DNA from: Dactylosporangium fulvum
Lineage (GTDB): Bacteria > Actinomycetota > Actinomycetes > Mycobacteriales > Micromonosporaceae
DNA: 64,000 nucleotides
Assembly (NCBI RefSeq): GCF_025137375.1
Contig: NZ_CP073720.1
Coordinates: forward strand, 3,000,501 to 3,064,500
Reading direction: 5' to 3'
The notes below the pieces were generated by a model. It worked only from the letters and a program-made list of their open reading frames with translations. It was not told the DNA's origin and ran no database searches. A program made the position numbers and the translations under genes. Position 1 is the stretch's first letter, and each line of letters starts with the position of its first letter. Below, piece after piece: positions 30,306 to 38,882 of this stretch.

Positions 30306-31346
30306 TCAGGCGCCGGCCGGCTGCGGAGTGCGTCCGACGGCGTGCAGGTGGCGTAACGCCTGGGCGTAGGACGTCAGCAGGCTGGTCTGGCAGTATGCCA
30401 GGTCGTGTGTGCGGCAGAACTGGCTGACCATGGCCTGGGCCCGGCGCAGGTTCGGGCGCGGCATGCTCGGGAACAGATGGTGCTCGATCTGATAGTTCAG
30501 GCCACCGAGCATGAAGTCGGTGAGCCAGTGCCCGCGCACGTTACGCGACGTGAGGACCTGCCGGCGAAGGTAGTCGGTGCGGTCGTCCGGGTGGAGTATC
30601 GCCATGCCCTTGTGGTTCGGCGCGAAGGAGCAGCCGAGGTACAGCCCGAAGAGTCCCTGGTGGAGCAGGATGAAAACCACGGCCTGCAGTGGCGACAGAA
30701 CCACGAACACGGCGGTCAGGTAGCCGACGGTGTGGACGGCGAACAGTGCGGTCTCCCAGCCACGGCGGCGGGTCGTGCGCCGGGCCAGGGCGCGGAGGCT
30801 CGCCAGGTGCAGGCTGAGCGCCTCGAGCAGCAACAGCGGGAAGAAGAGGTACGCCTGATAGCGGTAGACGGCCGCGGCGGTCCGGCCCCTGCCGCGGGCC
30901 TGGGCGGCCGTGAACGCCAGTGCGCCGATCTCGATGTCGGGGTCCTTGCCCTCCTCGTTGGGATGGGCGTGGTGCCGGTTGTGCTTGTCGATCCACCAGC
31001 CGTAGCTGAGGCCGATGGCGAGGTTGGCGTGCAGGACACCCACGACGTAGTTCGCCCGGCGTGAGCTGAACATCTGCCGGTGTCCGGCGTCGTGGCCGAG
31101 GAATCCGAGCTGGGTGAAGACGAACGCCAGGAAGGCGGCGGTCGCCAGTTGCCACCAGGAGTCGCCGATCGCGACGAAGGCGGCCCAACCGCCCAGGAAC
31201 AGCGCAGCGGTGACGGCCATCTTCCACCGGTAGTAGCGGGGCCGCCGGTCGAGCAGGCCAGCGGCCTTGACGAGGCGCAGCAGTTGCGCGTACTGGCTGC
31301 CGTGCCCGGACCGGACGGTGGGCAGCATCGGCTGCGGTGGTGACAT
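30306..31346 (-). CDS. Membrane fatty acid desaturase
   Basis: 346 residues from ATG 31346. All three histidine boxes of the di-iron desaturases are present: HDAGH (85-89), HNRHH (122-126) and QIEHH (286-290). The Gln in the third box is typical of front-end/acyl-lipid desaturases. Four or more membrane helices surround them. It introduces a double bond in a membrane acyl chain using O2 and an electron donor not encoded nearby; no cytochrome b5 domain is fused. Increased unsaturation is a known cold response, and the next gene is a cold-shock protein. Confidence 0.92.
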   Translation of the reverse strand: MSPPQPMLPTVRSGHGSQYAQLLRLVKAAGLLDRRPRYYRWKMAVTAALFLGGWAAFVAIGDSWWQLATAAFLAFVFTQLGFLGHDAGHRQMFSSRRANYVVGVLHANLAIGLSYGWWIDKHNRHHAHPNEEGKDPDIEIGALAFTAAQARGRGRTAAAVYRYQAYLFFPLLLLEALSLHLASLRALARRTTRRRGWETALFAVHTVGYLTAVFVVLSPLQAVVFILLHQGLFGLYLGCSFAPNHKGMAILHPDDRTDYLRRQVLTSRNVRGHWLTDFMLGGLNYQIEHHLFPSMPRPNLRRAQAMVSQFCRTHDLAYCQTSLLTSYAQALRHLHAVGRTPQPAGA

Positions 31347-31441
31347 GGTTCGGCCTCCTGGCTGCACGCATGCATCGACGGGGAGGCCTCGCAGGACCGC
31401 GAGGCGCTCGGAGCGTGTGGGTTTGCCGTGGGCCTCCGCAA

Positions 31442-31477
31442 GCCCGGCCGGTCGGTCGTCGACCGGACCGGCCGGGC
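31442..31477 (-). terminator. Strong hairpin after the cold-shock gene
   Basis: Arms GCCCGGCCGGTCGGTC (31442-31457) and GACCGGACCGGCCGGGC (31461-31477) pair with one bulge around a 3-nt loop. It lies just downstream of the csp stop codon on the minus strand, in the gap before the desaturase gene. No U-tract follows, as is common in actinobacteria. Confidence 0.6.
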
Positions 31478-31500
31478 GCCGCTCAGTGTGACGGGGTGGC

Positions 31501-31704
31501 TCAGATGGTGCGGATGTTGGCCGCCTGCGGCCCCTTCTGGCCCTGGGTGATGTCGAACTCCACCCGCTGGTTCTCCTCAAGGCTGCGGAAGCCGCCCGCC
31601 GAGATCGCGGAGTAGTGGGCGAACACATCGGCACCACCGCCATCCGGGGTGATGAAGCCGAAGCCCTTCTCCGCATTGAACCATTTCACAGTGCCGACGG
31701 TCAT
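31501..31704 (-). CDS. Cold-shock-domain protein (CspA family)
   Basis: 67 residues: '[67 protein letters not shown]'. RNP1 (KGFGFI) and RNP2 (DVFAHYSAI) are intact, so it should bind single-stranded RNA/DNA as an RNA chaperone. GAAGGAG-like sequence lies upstream of ATG 31704. A long upstream region could form a cold-responsive leader. Confidence 0.95.
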   Translation of the reverse strand: MTVGTVKWFNAEKGFGFITPDGGGADVFAHYSAISAGGFRSLEENQRVEFDITQGQKGPQAANIRTI

Positions 31705-32021
31705 GTCCTGCTCCTTCGCAAGGCAGATGGAGGCCACACGGTGTGGTCTCCCGCGTCGCCGCTTTGATGACCCTGCTCCGGAAACCCGGCAATACTGACA
31801 GCGCCCGTAGGGTGCGGGACCCACGGGCGCGGCAACGTATGTGGAAATCAAGACTGCAACAGGCTCCACCGTAGCACGGGCAGACTGCTGCAAGAGCGCC
31901 CTGGCATGCCATGTCGCCCGCGGGTGCGGACCGGAGGCCTCGACCACACACCTACGCGCTGTCCGCTCTACCTCTCTGACGGATCGCAACACGATCACGC
32001 TCGGTCAACCGTGCGGACAGA
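31705..32021 (-). promoter_or_regulatory. csp upstream region (317 bp, no gene seen)
   Basis: Contains the csp ribosome site, a probable long 5' leader, and the promoter. The 31780-31870 part is somewhat richer in A/T. Cold-shock mRNAs usually carry long structured leaders that sense temperature; whether this one does is inference. No other gene or repeat is visible. Confidence 0.4.
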
Positions 32022-32445
32022 GTGAACATGCAAGAGGTGGACAACATCGAGGGTCTGGACCACACCGGGATGGTGATGCCGACCTGGAAAGCGGCGGTCG
32101 CGTTCTACGAACGGGCGTTCGGTGCGGCCGTCGTCGTCCGCGAAGCCGACACCGACGTCGACGCGACGGCGATCGGGCTGCCCGGGGAGACGGTCCGCAC
32201 ACCTTCATCCACGACCGGCCGGGCGGCCGGGTCGGCAACGACGACAGCTTCGCCGCGGTCGCCCGGCTGGTGAACGGCGCGACGGCGAGTCACACGCCCA
32301 TCACCTGGCCGAGTACGTCACCGGCGACCGGGTCACGACCGTCGCCGCCACGATGCACACGTTCGCCGCCGGGCGGGAGGTGTACGACATCGGGTTGCGG
32401 ACCCCTGCCGGAACCCGATGCCGGATCGACAGCGACGCCCGCGTG
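32022..32445 (+). pseudogene. Scar with a VOC-family N-terminus and oxidoreductase-like fragments in three frames
   Basis: From 32022 the frame gives 'VDNIEGLDHTGMVMPTWKAAVAFYERAFGAAVVVREADTDVDATAIGLPGETVR', a clear start of a VOC (glyoxalase-like) protein, lost near 32200. Other frames then show 'HTFIHDRPGGRVGNDDSFAAVARLVNGATA' (about 32205-32285) and 'HAHHLAEYVTGDRVTTVAATMHTFAAGREVYDIGL' (about 32294-32400), which resemble pieces of Gfo/Idh/MocA oxidoreductases. No continuous frame joins them. This looks like an old recombination scar next to the PucR gene. The oxidoreductase label is tentative. Confidence 0.45.
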
Positions 32446-34302
32446 TCAGCTCGCCGGGCGCTCGTCCGGGGGCAGCGTCCCGGTCGCCGGCGTGCTCAGC
32501 GCGGCCGACCTCAGCCGGTGCAGCCGCGTGGCCAGGATGAGCTCGAACCGGGTCTCCTCGTCGTTGAGGTCGCGCCCGAGCAGTTCGGTGACCCGATCCA
32601 GCCGGTACCGCAGGGTGCTGACGTGGACGTGCAGCTTGACCGACGTCTCCTGGTACTTCCCGCCGCACGAAACGAACCGCTCCGCCGTGTCGAGTAGTTG
32701 GGTGCGGTGCTCACGGTCGTATGCGAGCAGCTTGCCGATCACCTTGTTGATGAAGTCGTCGACGTCCTCGGCGGCCGACGCGGCGAGCAGGAACCGGTAC
32801 GCGCCGAAGTCGTCGAGACGGACCACCCCGAACTGTTGCAGCTTCTCGGCCAGCTCGACGGCGAGCTCGCACTCTCGCCACGCCCGGGGGTACTGCTCCA
32901 GTTCGACGCACGGACCGGCTCTGCCGATCGTGACTTGTCTGCCGAGGATCTGCTGCGCGCGGGCGCGCAGCGTGTGGAGGCCCTGGGTCAGCCGCTGGCC
33001 CTCGGGTGCGGACTCGGCCGGCACGAGCACGGCCAGCCCGGCACCGGCCCGGACCATCAGTGCCCCCTGCCACTGGCCCACGATCACCCGCAGTGACCGG
33101 ACCAGTGACTCCCATTCGGACGCTGTCGGCGCCGGTTGTGCCCGCACGGCGATCAGGTGCATGGGCTGCTCCAGCGGCAGCCCCAGCGACGAGGCGCGCA
33201 CGAGAAGGTCCTCGCGGCGGGTCCACTTGCCGGACAGCAGCGGGTCGATGATGCCGACGCCCAGATCCTGCTCGGTCTGGTGGCGAATCAGGTCGCGCAT
33301 GAGCACGGCGGCGACGGCGGAGCGCAACTGGGACAGCGGTGGATGGTTCGTTTCGGCCGACCCGGTCAGTGTCCGGAGGAACACCGCCGTGCCCAGTGCC
33401 TGCGTGCCGTCGACGATCCGCGTGATGCGGATCCGCACGTCCTGGTCGTCGAAGGCATCGATGCGGACCGGGCTCTGCGGCACGGCTTGCTCGTATTCGT
33501 CCAGCGCGACAGCCTTGACGGCGGCCCGGGCGACGTCGCCGGCGATGGCGGCCCATGCGGCGGTGTCGTACCGCCCGGGGTCCGGACTGCTGCCGCCATA
33601 GACGACGCGCTCGTCGCCGTCGAGGATCGTCATGGACTCGCTGGTCATGGACTGCACGAGGTCGTACACCAGGGCCGAGCTCTGGCCCCTGATCAGCGCG
33701 TCCAGCACCGATGCCTGCATGGCCTGGCCTCGGGCCATGGTGGTCATGGCCGCCTGCGCGGCCGCGGCCTGCCGAGCGTTGCGGACCGCCAGGGAAGCCA
33801 GTTCGGCGACCGTCCGCAGGAAAGGCAGCTGGTGCGGGTCGTCGGTCAGCTGGTGATCGCTCTGAACACACAGCACCATCGGCCGCCCGTCGACGTCCTG
33901 CGCGCTCAGCGGCAGGACGACGCCGCAGACGTAGCCACGGTGGCGGGCGTCCGTCGCATACGCCGCGTATCGCTGCTGGTGCTGTGCGTCGGCGATGACG
34001 ACCGGCTCACCGCTGGTGACGGCGTCCAGGGCCGGGATCCCGTCGAGGAGCCACCGGACCTGGCGGCCGGCGGCGCTGTACTCCAGCTTGTCGCGCCGCG
34101 CGACCACCTCGGCCTGGTTCGCGGCGACGTCGACGACGTCGATCCAGCAGATCTGCCACAACGTCAGGTCGCAGACCGCGTCGACCACGGTCTGCAGGAC
34201 GCTGTCGAGCTTCAGGTCGGAGTTGACGATGGCGGCCACCCGTCGCAGGCTGCGCAGCAGCTCGACCGAGTCCGGGCCGGCACCCGCCTTCCACGAATCC
34301 AT
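32446..34302 (-). CDS. GAF-PucR transcriptional regulator of the flavin-monooxygenase cluster
   Basis: 618 residues from ATG 34302. An N-terminal GAF-type sensor (about 20-190: 'RRVAAIVNSDLKLDSVLQTVVDAVCDLTLWQICW') is followed by a long middle region and the PucR C-terminal helix-turn-helix: 'LLDTAERFVSCGGKYQETSVKLHVHVSTLRYRLDRVTELLGRDLNDEETRFEL'. This tail is diagnostic. Such proteins activate or repress nitrogen-compound or aromatic catabolism. It is the last gene of the catabolic operon (17 bp after the NIPSNAP gene), so it probably controls that operon and the divergent ABC importer. Confidence 0.9.
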   Translation of the reverse strand: MDSWKAGAGPDSVELLRSLRRVAAIVNSDLKLDSVLQTVVDAVCDLTLWQICWIDVVDVAANQAEVVARRDKLEYSAAGRQVRWLLDGIPALDAVTSGEPVVIADAQHQQRYAAYATDARHRGYVCGVVLPLSAQDVDGRPMVLCVQSDHQLTDDPHQLPFLRTVAELASLAVRNARQAAAAQAAMTTMARGQAMQASVLDALIRGQSSALVYDLVQSMTSESMTILDGDERVVYGGSSPDPGRYDTAAWAAIAGDVARAAVKAVALDEYEQAVPQSPVRIDAFDDQDVRIRITRIVDGTQALGTAVFLRTLTGSAETNHPPLSQLRSAVAAVLMRDLIRHQTEQDLGVGIIDPLLSGKWTRREDLLVRASSLGLPLEQPMHLIAVRAQPAPTASEWESLVRSLRVIVGQWQGALMVRAGAGLAVLVPAESAPEGQRLTQGLHTLRARAQQILGRQVTIGRAGPCVELEQYPRAWRECELAVELAEKLQQFGVVRLDDFGAYRFLLAASAAEDVDDFINKVIGKLLAYDREHRTQLLDTAERFVSCGGKYQETSVKLHVHVSTLRYRLDRVTELLGRDLNDEETRFELILATRLHRLRSAALSTPATGTLPPDERPAS

Positions 34303-34319
34303 CCGCTCACGCTCCTCCG

Positions 34320-34607
34320 TCACGGGGACCAGATGTCCCGGCTGACCGTGATCGGAATCGGATGCTGCCTGGCCTGGATCCACCGGGGGTCCCTGACGAA
34401 CTCTAGCCAACCGTTTTCCATGTGCGTCGCGTCCCGCCAGTGCACGATGTAGAACAGCTCCCCGCCCTTGTCCGACACCCGCGTCCAGGGCCCGACCACC
34501 TCCGCGCCGGCGTCGCGCAGGACCGGAACGGCCGCCGCGCGCAACCGTTCGACGAGCCGGGCGAGGTCGGTCGCCGCGCACCCGTAGGTGCGGAACTCCG
34601 CGATCAC
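34320..34607 (-). CDS. NIPSNAP-family small protein
   Basis: 95 residues from GTG 34607, overlapping the amidohydrolase stop (GTGA). 'VIAEFRTYGCAATDLARLVERL' and 'ELFYIVHWRDATHMENGWLEFVRDPRWIQARQ' match the NIPSNAP ferredoxin-like fold. These small dimeric proteins often accompany catabolic monooxygenase or transporter genes, but their reaction is not defined. It could act as a minor oxygenase or chaperone in the pathway; that is speculation. Confidence 0.75.
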   Translation of the reverse strand: MIAEFRTYGCAATDLARLVERLRAAAVPVLRDAGAEVVGPWTRVSDKGGELFYIVHWRDATHMENGWLEFVRDPRWIQARQHPIPITVSRDIWSP

Positions 34608-36238
34608 GTGTACCGCCGCACGACGGTGCCGTTCACGGTGACACTGTCCACGGCGATTGACGCGATGGCATCCGGCTCGGCGTCGCGCGGGTCGGCGGCG
34701 AGCACGACGAGGTCGGCCCGCTTGCCGGCCTGGATGGTCCCCCGGTCGGCGAGGCCCATGGCGGCGGCCGCGGACGACGTGTGCATCGCCAGTGCCTCCA
34801 TGACCGTGACGCGCTGCTGCGGGCCCAGCACCTCGCCGATGCACGAGCGGCGGGTCACCGCGCACTGCACGCCGAAGAGCGGGTTGAACTGCAGCAGCTC
34901 CGAACCGGCGCCGTCCGAGCTGGAGCAGACCGGCCAGCCGAGATCGATGAGGTCGCGGAAGCGGAACAGGGCCGGGAACGCGTAGTCGCCCATCGAGCGG
35001 GGGATGAAGCTGCCCATCGTGTAGAGGAACCCGGCCTGGGGGATCGGCACGGCCCCGGCGCGGTGCCAGTAGTCCAGCGTCGTGTCGTCGGTGAGGACGT
35101 TGCCGGCATGCTCGAGGCGGACCGGCAGGTAGCCGTCGGTGCCGCCGCCGCGGGCGGCCACCGCGGCCCGGCACAGCTCGCGCTGTGCCCACTCGCCGTT
35201 GACGTGCGCGGTGAGCTGCAGGCCGAGTTCATCGGTGGTGCGGACGAGTTCGGTGAGGGCATCGACGGTATACGCCATCCGCCCGGACTGCGGCTCGCCG
35301 TCGCGCAGCTGAGCGTAGGGTCGCAGGACGGCGGCACCCGCGGCGGAGAACCCGCCATCGACGAAGATCTTGATACCGCGATACCGGAAGTTGGGGCCGA
35401 CCGGGTCGTCGAGCCGGCCGGCGCGCCGCTGCGCGAACAGGTCCGGAAGCGACAGCGTGCCCGGCGCCCAGACAAAGGCGTCGATCGAGAGCGGCAACCG
35501 GTCCGTGCCGGCCACCTCGGCCAGCCGGCGTGCGCCGGCCATGGTGTTGGTGATCTCGCCGACTGTCGTGACACCGTACCGGGTCAGGTATCGCTCGCCC
35601 GTCTGTTCGATGGCCTCCGCCAGTTCGGCCTCGGTCATGGCCGGGATCGGCAGGGCGTAGAACAGCTCGTGCAGCTCGCCGGTCGGTCGTCCGTCGGCGT
35701 CGCGCCCGATGTAGGCGTCGCCGGTCTCGGGAAGGCCGTCGACGTCGATGAGCCGCAGGGCGTAACTGTTGACCACGGTCACGTGCGCGCCGAAGCGCAC
35801 CACGACGGGAAACGTCGTGCTGACCCGGTCGAGATCGACACGGGTGGGCAGGCGCTGTTCGGCGAAGCGCCGGCCGGCGAAGAGCCCGCCCTGGCCGACC
35901 AGCCACCCGCCGCGCTGCTCGCGCAGGTATGCGTGTGCGCGGAGCTGTTCGACGAGTTCCTCGATGCTTCCGCACGGCGGGGTGTGGCAGTCGACGGCGC
36001 CCCACATCGCAGCCGCCGCCATCTCGATGTGCACGTGCGGGTCGACGAAACCGGGCAGAACCGGCCGGTTGCCCACGTCGGTCACGGGGAGATCGGCCGG
36101 CAGGCCAGCCCCGGCCGGGACGACCTCGCTGATCCGGCCGTCGCGGATCACCACCGACCCGTCGATGACGGTGCCTGCCGCTTCCATCGTGAAAATCCGC
36201 CGGGACGACACGATCATGCTGCCGGCCGCGATGCTCAC
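34604..36238 (-). CDS. Amidohydrolase-3-family metal-dependent hydrolase (YtcJ-like)
   Basis: 544 residues; GTG 36238 overlaps the aldehyde dehydrogenase stop. 'VLPGFVDPHVHIEMAAAAMW' carries the HxH metal site. 'KIFVDGGFSAAGAAVLRPY' (central Lys-containing strand), 'LQLTAHVNGEWAQREL' and 'SSSDGAGSELLQFNPLFGV' supply the other expected ligands, and the end 'GTIQAGKRADLVVLAADP' is typical of family 3. It should hydrolyse an amide, lactam or imine in the pathway. Substrate not deducible. Confidence 0.85.
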   Translation of the reverse strand: MSIAAGSMIVSSRRIFTMEAAGTVIDGSVVIRDGRISEVVPAGAGLPADLPVTDVGNRPVLPGFVDPHVHIEMAAAAMWGAVDCHTPPCGSIEELVEQLRAHAYLREQRGGWLVGQGGLFAGRRFAEQRLPTRVDLDRVSTTFPVVVRFGAHVTVVNSYALRLIDVDGLPETGDAYIGRDADGRPTGELHELFYALPIPAMTEAELAEAIEQTGERYLTRYGVTTVGEITNTMAGARRLAEVAGTDRLPLSIDAFVWAPGTLSLPDLFAQRRAGRLDDPVGPNFRYRGIKIFVDGGFSAAGAAVLRPYAQLRDGEPQSGRMAYTVDALTELVRTTDELGLQLTAHVNGEWAQRELCRAAVAARGGGTDGYLPVRLEHAGNVLTDDTTLDYWHRAGAVPIPQAGFLYTMGSFIPRSMGDYAFPALFRFRDLIDLGWPVCSSSDGAGSELLQFNPLFGVQCAVTRRSCIGEVLGPQQRVTVMEALAMHTSSAAAAMGLADRGTIQAGKRADLVVLAADPRDAEPDAIASIAVDSVTVNGTVVRRYT

Positions 36239-37704
36239 CGGGACGCCTCCTGTGCTGATACGGGACGCAGAACCGTCCTGGTCTCTAGGTATTCGCGGAG
36301 CCCGTCGACGCCGTTCTCCCGGCCGAAGCCGGAGTGCTTCACCCCACCGAAGGCGGCCTTGGGGTGTGAAACGCTGCCGCGGTTGACGGCCACCATCCCC
36401 ACGTCGAGGCCCGCGGCGACCAGATCGGCCTCGTCGGCGGGGCCGAACACGTAGGACGCGAGCCCGTAGTCGGTCGCGTTCGCCAGCGCCACCGCGGCGC
36501 CGAGGTCGTCGTCGGGGTAACAGACCACCGGAAGGACCGGGCCGAACAGCTCCTCGACGCAGATGTCGGCGGCCGGGTCGGGGGCCAGGACCACGGTCGG
36601 GGCGACGGCGACGCCGGGCGTCCCGGATGCGACGCCACCGGTGACGACCGCACCGCCGTGCGGCGACTCGACCAGTCGCCGCAGCCGGTCCGCGGCGGCC
36701 TGGCTGATCACGGGTCCGAGCCGTGACGAGGCGGCCCAGGGGTCGTCGGCGGTCGCGGCGGTCGCGGCGCTGCGGAACAGCGCGAAGACGTCGGCGGCGG
36801 CGCTCTCGGGCACCACCACGCGGTTGGGTGAGGTGCACGCCTGTCCGTTGTTGAACAGCTTGGCGTTCCAGATCGTGCCGACGGCCTGCTCGAGGTCGGC
36901 GCCGGGGCAGATGACCGCCGGCGCGTTGCCGCCCAGCTCGAGGCTCACCCGCTGGAAATGCGTGGTGCTGGCCTGCAGGACCTTCCGGCCCACCGCGGTC
37001 GACCCGGTGAACGAGATCTTGCGCAGCCGCCGGTCCCCGGTGAGTGCGGCCAGGATCTCCGCGGAGCGGTGCGATGGCATGACCGAGCCGACGCCCGCCG
37101 GCAACCCCGCCTTCAGCAGCGCTTCCACCATGTACATCGCGGTCAGCGGGGTGCGCTCGGACGGCTTGAGGATGAAGGTGCAGCCGGCGAGCAGCGCGGA
37201 GACGACCTTGCGGCTGGCCATCGCCAGCGGGAAGTTCCACGGCGTGATGAGCAGCACCGGCCCGACCGGGTCCCGCAGGGTGGCGACCCGCGCCTGCGGA
37301 TCGCCGTCCTCGCGCGCTTCGAGCGCCACCGGCGCGCACGCCAGCAGCTCGTCGACGACCGCCCCGGCGACCGCCACCTCCGCGCGTGCGTCGGTGATGG
37401 TTTTGCCGCTCTCCAGCACGATGAGCCGGGCCAGGGGCTCGGCCGAGGCGTCGAGGAACGCCCGGTAGCCCCGGACCACGTCAGCCCGATCGGGCAGCGC
37501 CGTGCGGGCCCAGGCGGGCTGGGCCGAGGCCGCGGCGTCCAGTGCCCGCAGCGCATGCCCGGGCGAGGCGACCGCGACCGGCCAGGTGGCGTCGGCCGCC
37601 GGGCTGACGTTCTCGGCGAGGTCGTCGCGGTCGACGTCGACGACCTCGGATCCCACGACCAGCCGGCCGAGCAGATGCGCTGGGAGGTCCGGATGCGGCG
37701 GCAT
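36235..37704 (-). CDS. NAD(P)-dependent aldehyde dehydrogenase
   Basis: 489 residues, full length for the superfamily. 'ITPWNFPLAMASRKVVSALLAGCTFILKPSERTPLTA' is the nucleotide-binding core, 'VSLELGGNAPAVICPGAD' holds the general-base Glu, and 'FNNGQACTSPNRVVVPE' the catalytic Cys. The ending 'FGGVKHSGFGRENGVDGLREYLETRTV' is typical of succinate-semialdehyde dehydrogenase-like members. It overlaps the LLM gene by 1 bp and the amidohydrolase by 4 bp. It probably oxidises an aldehyde formed by the monooxygenase step. Confidence 0.92.
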   Translation of the reverse strand: MPPHPDLPAHLLGRLVVGSEVVDVDRDDLAENVSPAADATWPVAVASPGHALRALDAAASAQPAWARTALPDRADVVRGYRAFLDASAEPLARLIVLESGKTITDARAEVAVAGAVVDELLACAPVALEAREDGDPQARVATLRDPVGPVLLITPWNFPLAMASRKVVSALLAGCTFILKPSERTPLTAMYMVEALLKAGLPAGVGSVMPSHRSAEILAALTGDRRLRKISFTGSTAVGRKVLQASTTHFQRVSLELGGNAPAVICPGADLEQAVGTIWNAKLFNNGQACTSPNRVVVPESAAADVFALFRSAATAATADDPWAASSRLGPVISQAAADRLRRLVESPHGGAVVTGGVASGTPGVAVAPTVVLAPDPAADICVEELFGPVLPVVCYPDDDLGAAVALANATDYGLASYVFGPADEADLVAAGLDVGMVAVNRGSVSHPKAAFGGVKHSGFGRENGVDGLREYLETRTVLRPVSAQEASR

Positions 37705-38741
37705 CAGGCCGCGACCCCGGAGGTGTGCAGCGACTCGGCCAGCTGCCCGAACAGTTCGATCGAGCGCAGCGTCAGATCCTGCGGGGCGCCGAACGTCAGG
37801 TTGAGATTGAGGATGTCGACCCCGGCGTCGCGGTAGAAGCGCATCTTCTCGCGCACCTGGTCAGGGGTGCCGACCAGCAGGATGCGGCGCAGGTCGTCCA
37901 GCGTCGGCTCGTCGGGGCCGGGCACCGGCCGGACTACGCCGCGCGGGTCGGCGTTCTGGGTGAAGTCGTGCAGCTGCCGGTGGATGCGCCAGCCCTCAAG
38001 GATCTCCCGGAGCCGCGGCTCGACCTCGGCCTCGTCGTCCACGACAAACGCGTAGCGGGTCAGGCCGAGTTGGGTCTGCCCCACAAGGCCCGCCTTCGCC
38101 TGGCCGCGCTTGAACGCCTCCACGACGTTCATCGCGTGCTCGTCGTCCCAGAGGAACAGCGAGTTGAGGACGTTGTATCCGCGGCCGGCGGCGTCCTCGA
38201 CGGCCCGCGGCGCCTGGGCGCCGAGCCAGATCGGCGGGTGGGGCAGCTGGCGGGGGCGCGGCCACACGAACGCGTTGTCGAAGTTGACGTGCTCGCCCTT
38301 GAACGAGACGGGCGCGTCATCGGTGAGCCAGACGGCGCGCACCGCGTCGAGCACCTCGATGAAATGCGGGAGGCTGGACGCGAAGTCGATGCCGAAGATG
38401 TCGAACTCGTACTTGTAGGCGCCACGCGCCACGCCGAAGTCCAGCCGGCCGTTGGTGAGGTGATCGGTGGCCGCCACTTCGGCGGCCAACTGGAGTGGCG
38501 CGTGATACGGCAGCACCACCACGGCCGTGCCGACCCGGCACCGCACGTGCTGGGCGATGGCGGCGGCCTCGATCAGCGCCGACGGTGCCGGCAGGAACTG
38601 GACCAGGTGATGCTCCGGGACCCAGACGCGGGCGAAGCCCGCCCGATCCGCGGCGACGGCACACTCCAGCATGCGGTCGTAGATGTCGGAGTACTGCTCG
38701 TCGTTGTTCACTTGGTACGAGAGGAAAAGTCCGAGGTCCAT
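37704..38741 (-). CDS. LLM-class flavin-dependent monooxygenase
   Basis: 345 residues of bacterial-luciferase-like TIM barrel. 'MDLGLFLSYQVNNDEQYSDIYDRMLECAVAADRAGFARVWVPEHHLVQFLPAPSALIEAAAIAQHVRCRVGTAVVVLPYHAPLQLAAEVAATDHLTNGRLDFGVARG' is textbook LLM sequence. These enzymes use reduced flavin from a partner reductase, which is encoded upstream (38883-39881). Likely the first oxidative step on the imported compound: C-N, C-S or ring cleavage. The substrate is unknown. Confidence 0.92.
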   Translation of the reverse strand: MDLGLFLSYQVNNDEQYSDIYDRMLECAVAADRAGFARVWVPEHHLVQFLPAPSALIEAAAIAQHVRCRVGTAVVVLPYHAPLQLAAEVAATDHLTNGRLDFGVARGAYKYEFDIFGIDFASSLPHFIEVLDAVRAVWLTDDAPVSFKGEHVNFDNAFVWPRPRQLPHPPIWLGAQAPRAVEDAAGRGYNVLNSLFLWDDEHAMNVVEAFKRGQAKAGLVGQTQLGLTRYAFVVDDEAEVEPRLREILEGWRIHRQLHDFTQNADPRGVVRPVPGPDEPTLDDLRRILLVGTPDQVREKMRFYRDAGVDILNLNLTFGAPQDLTLRSIELFGQLAESLHTSGVAA

Positions 38742-38882
38742 GCCGGTCCCATCGTTGCGAATGCCGGTGCGGTGCTCGCATCCGGCGTTAGTAGCTTTCC
38801 TGTGAGCGTATGAGGCCTGGACCGCTGGATCCTCGGGCAGATTGTGGGAGGTTTCCGCCGTTGGATCGTGCGGTCTCTACGA

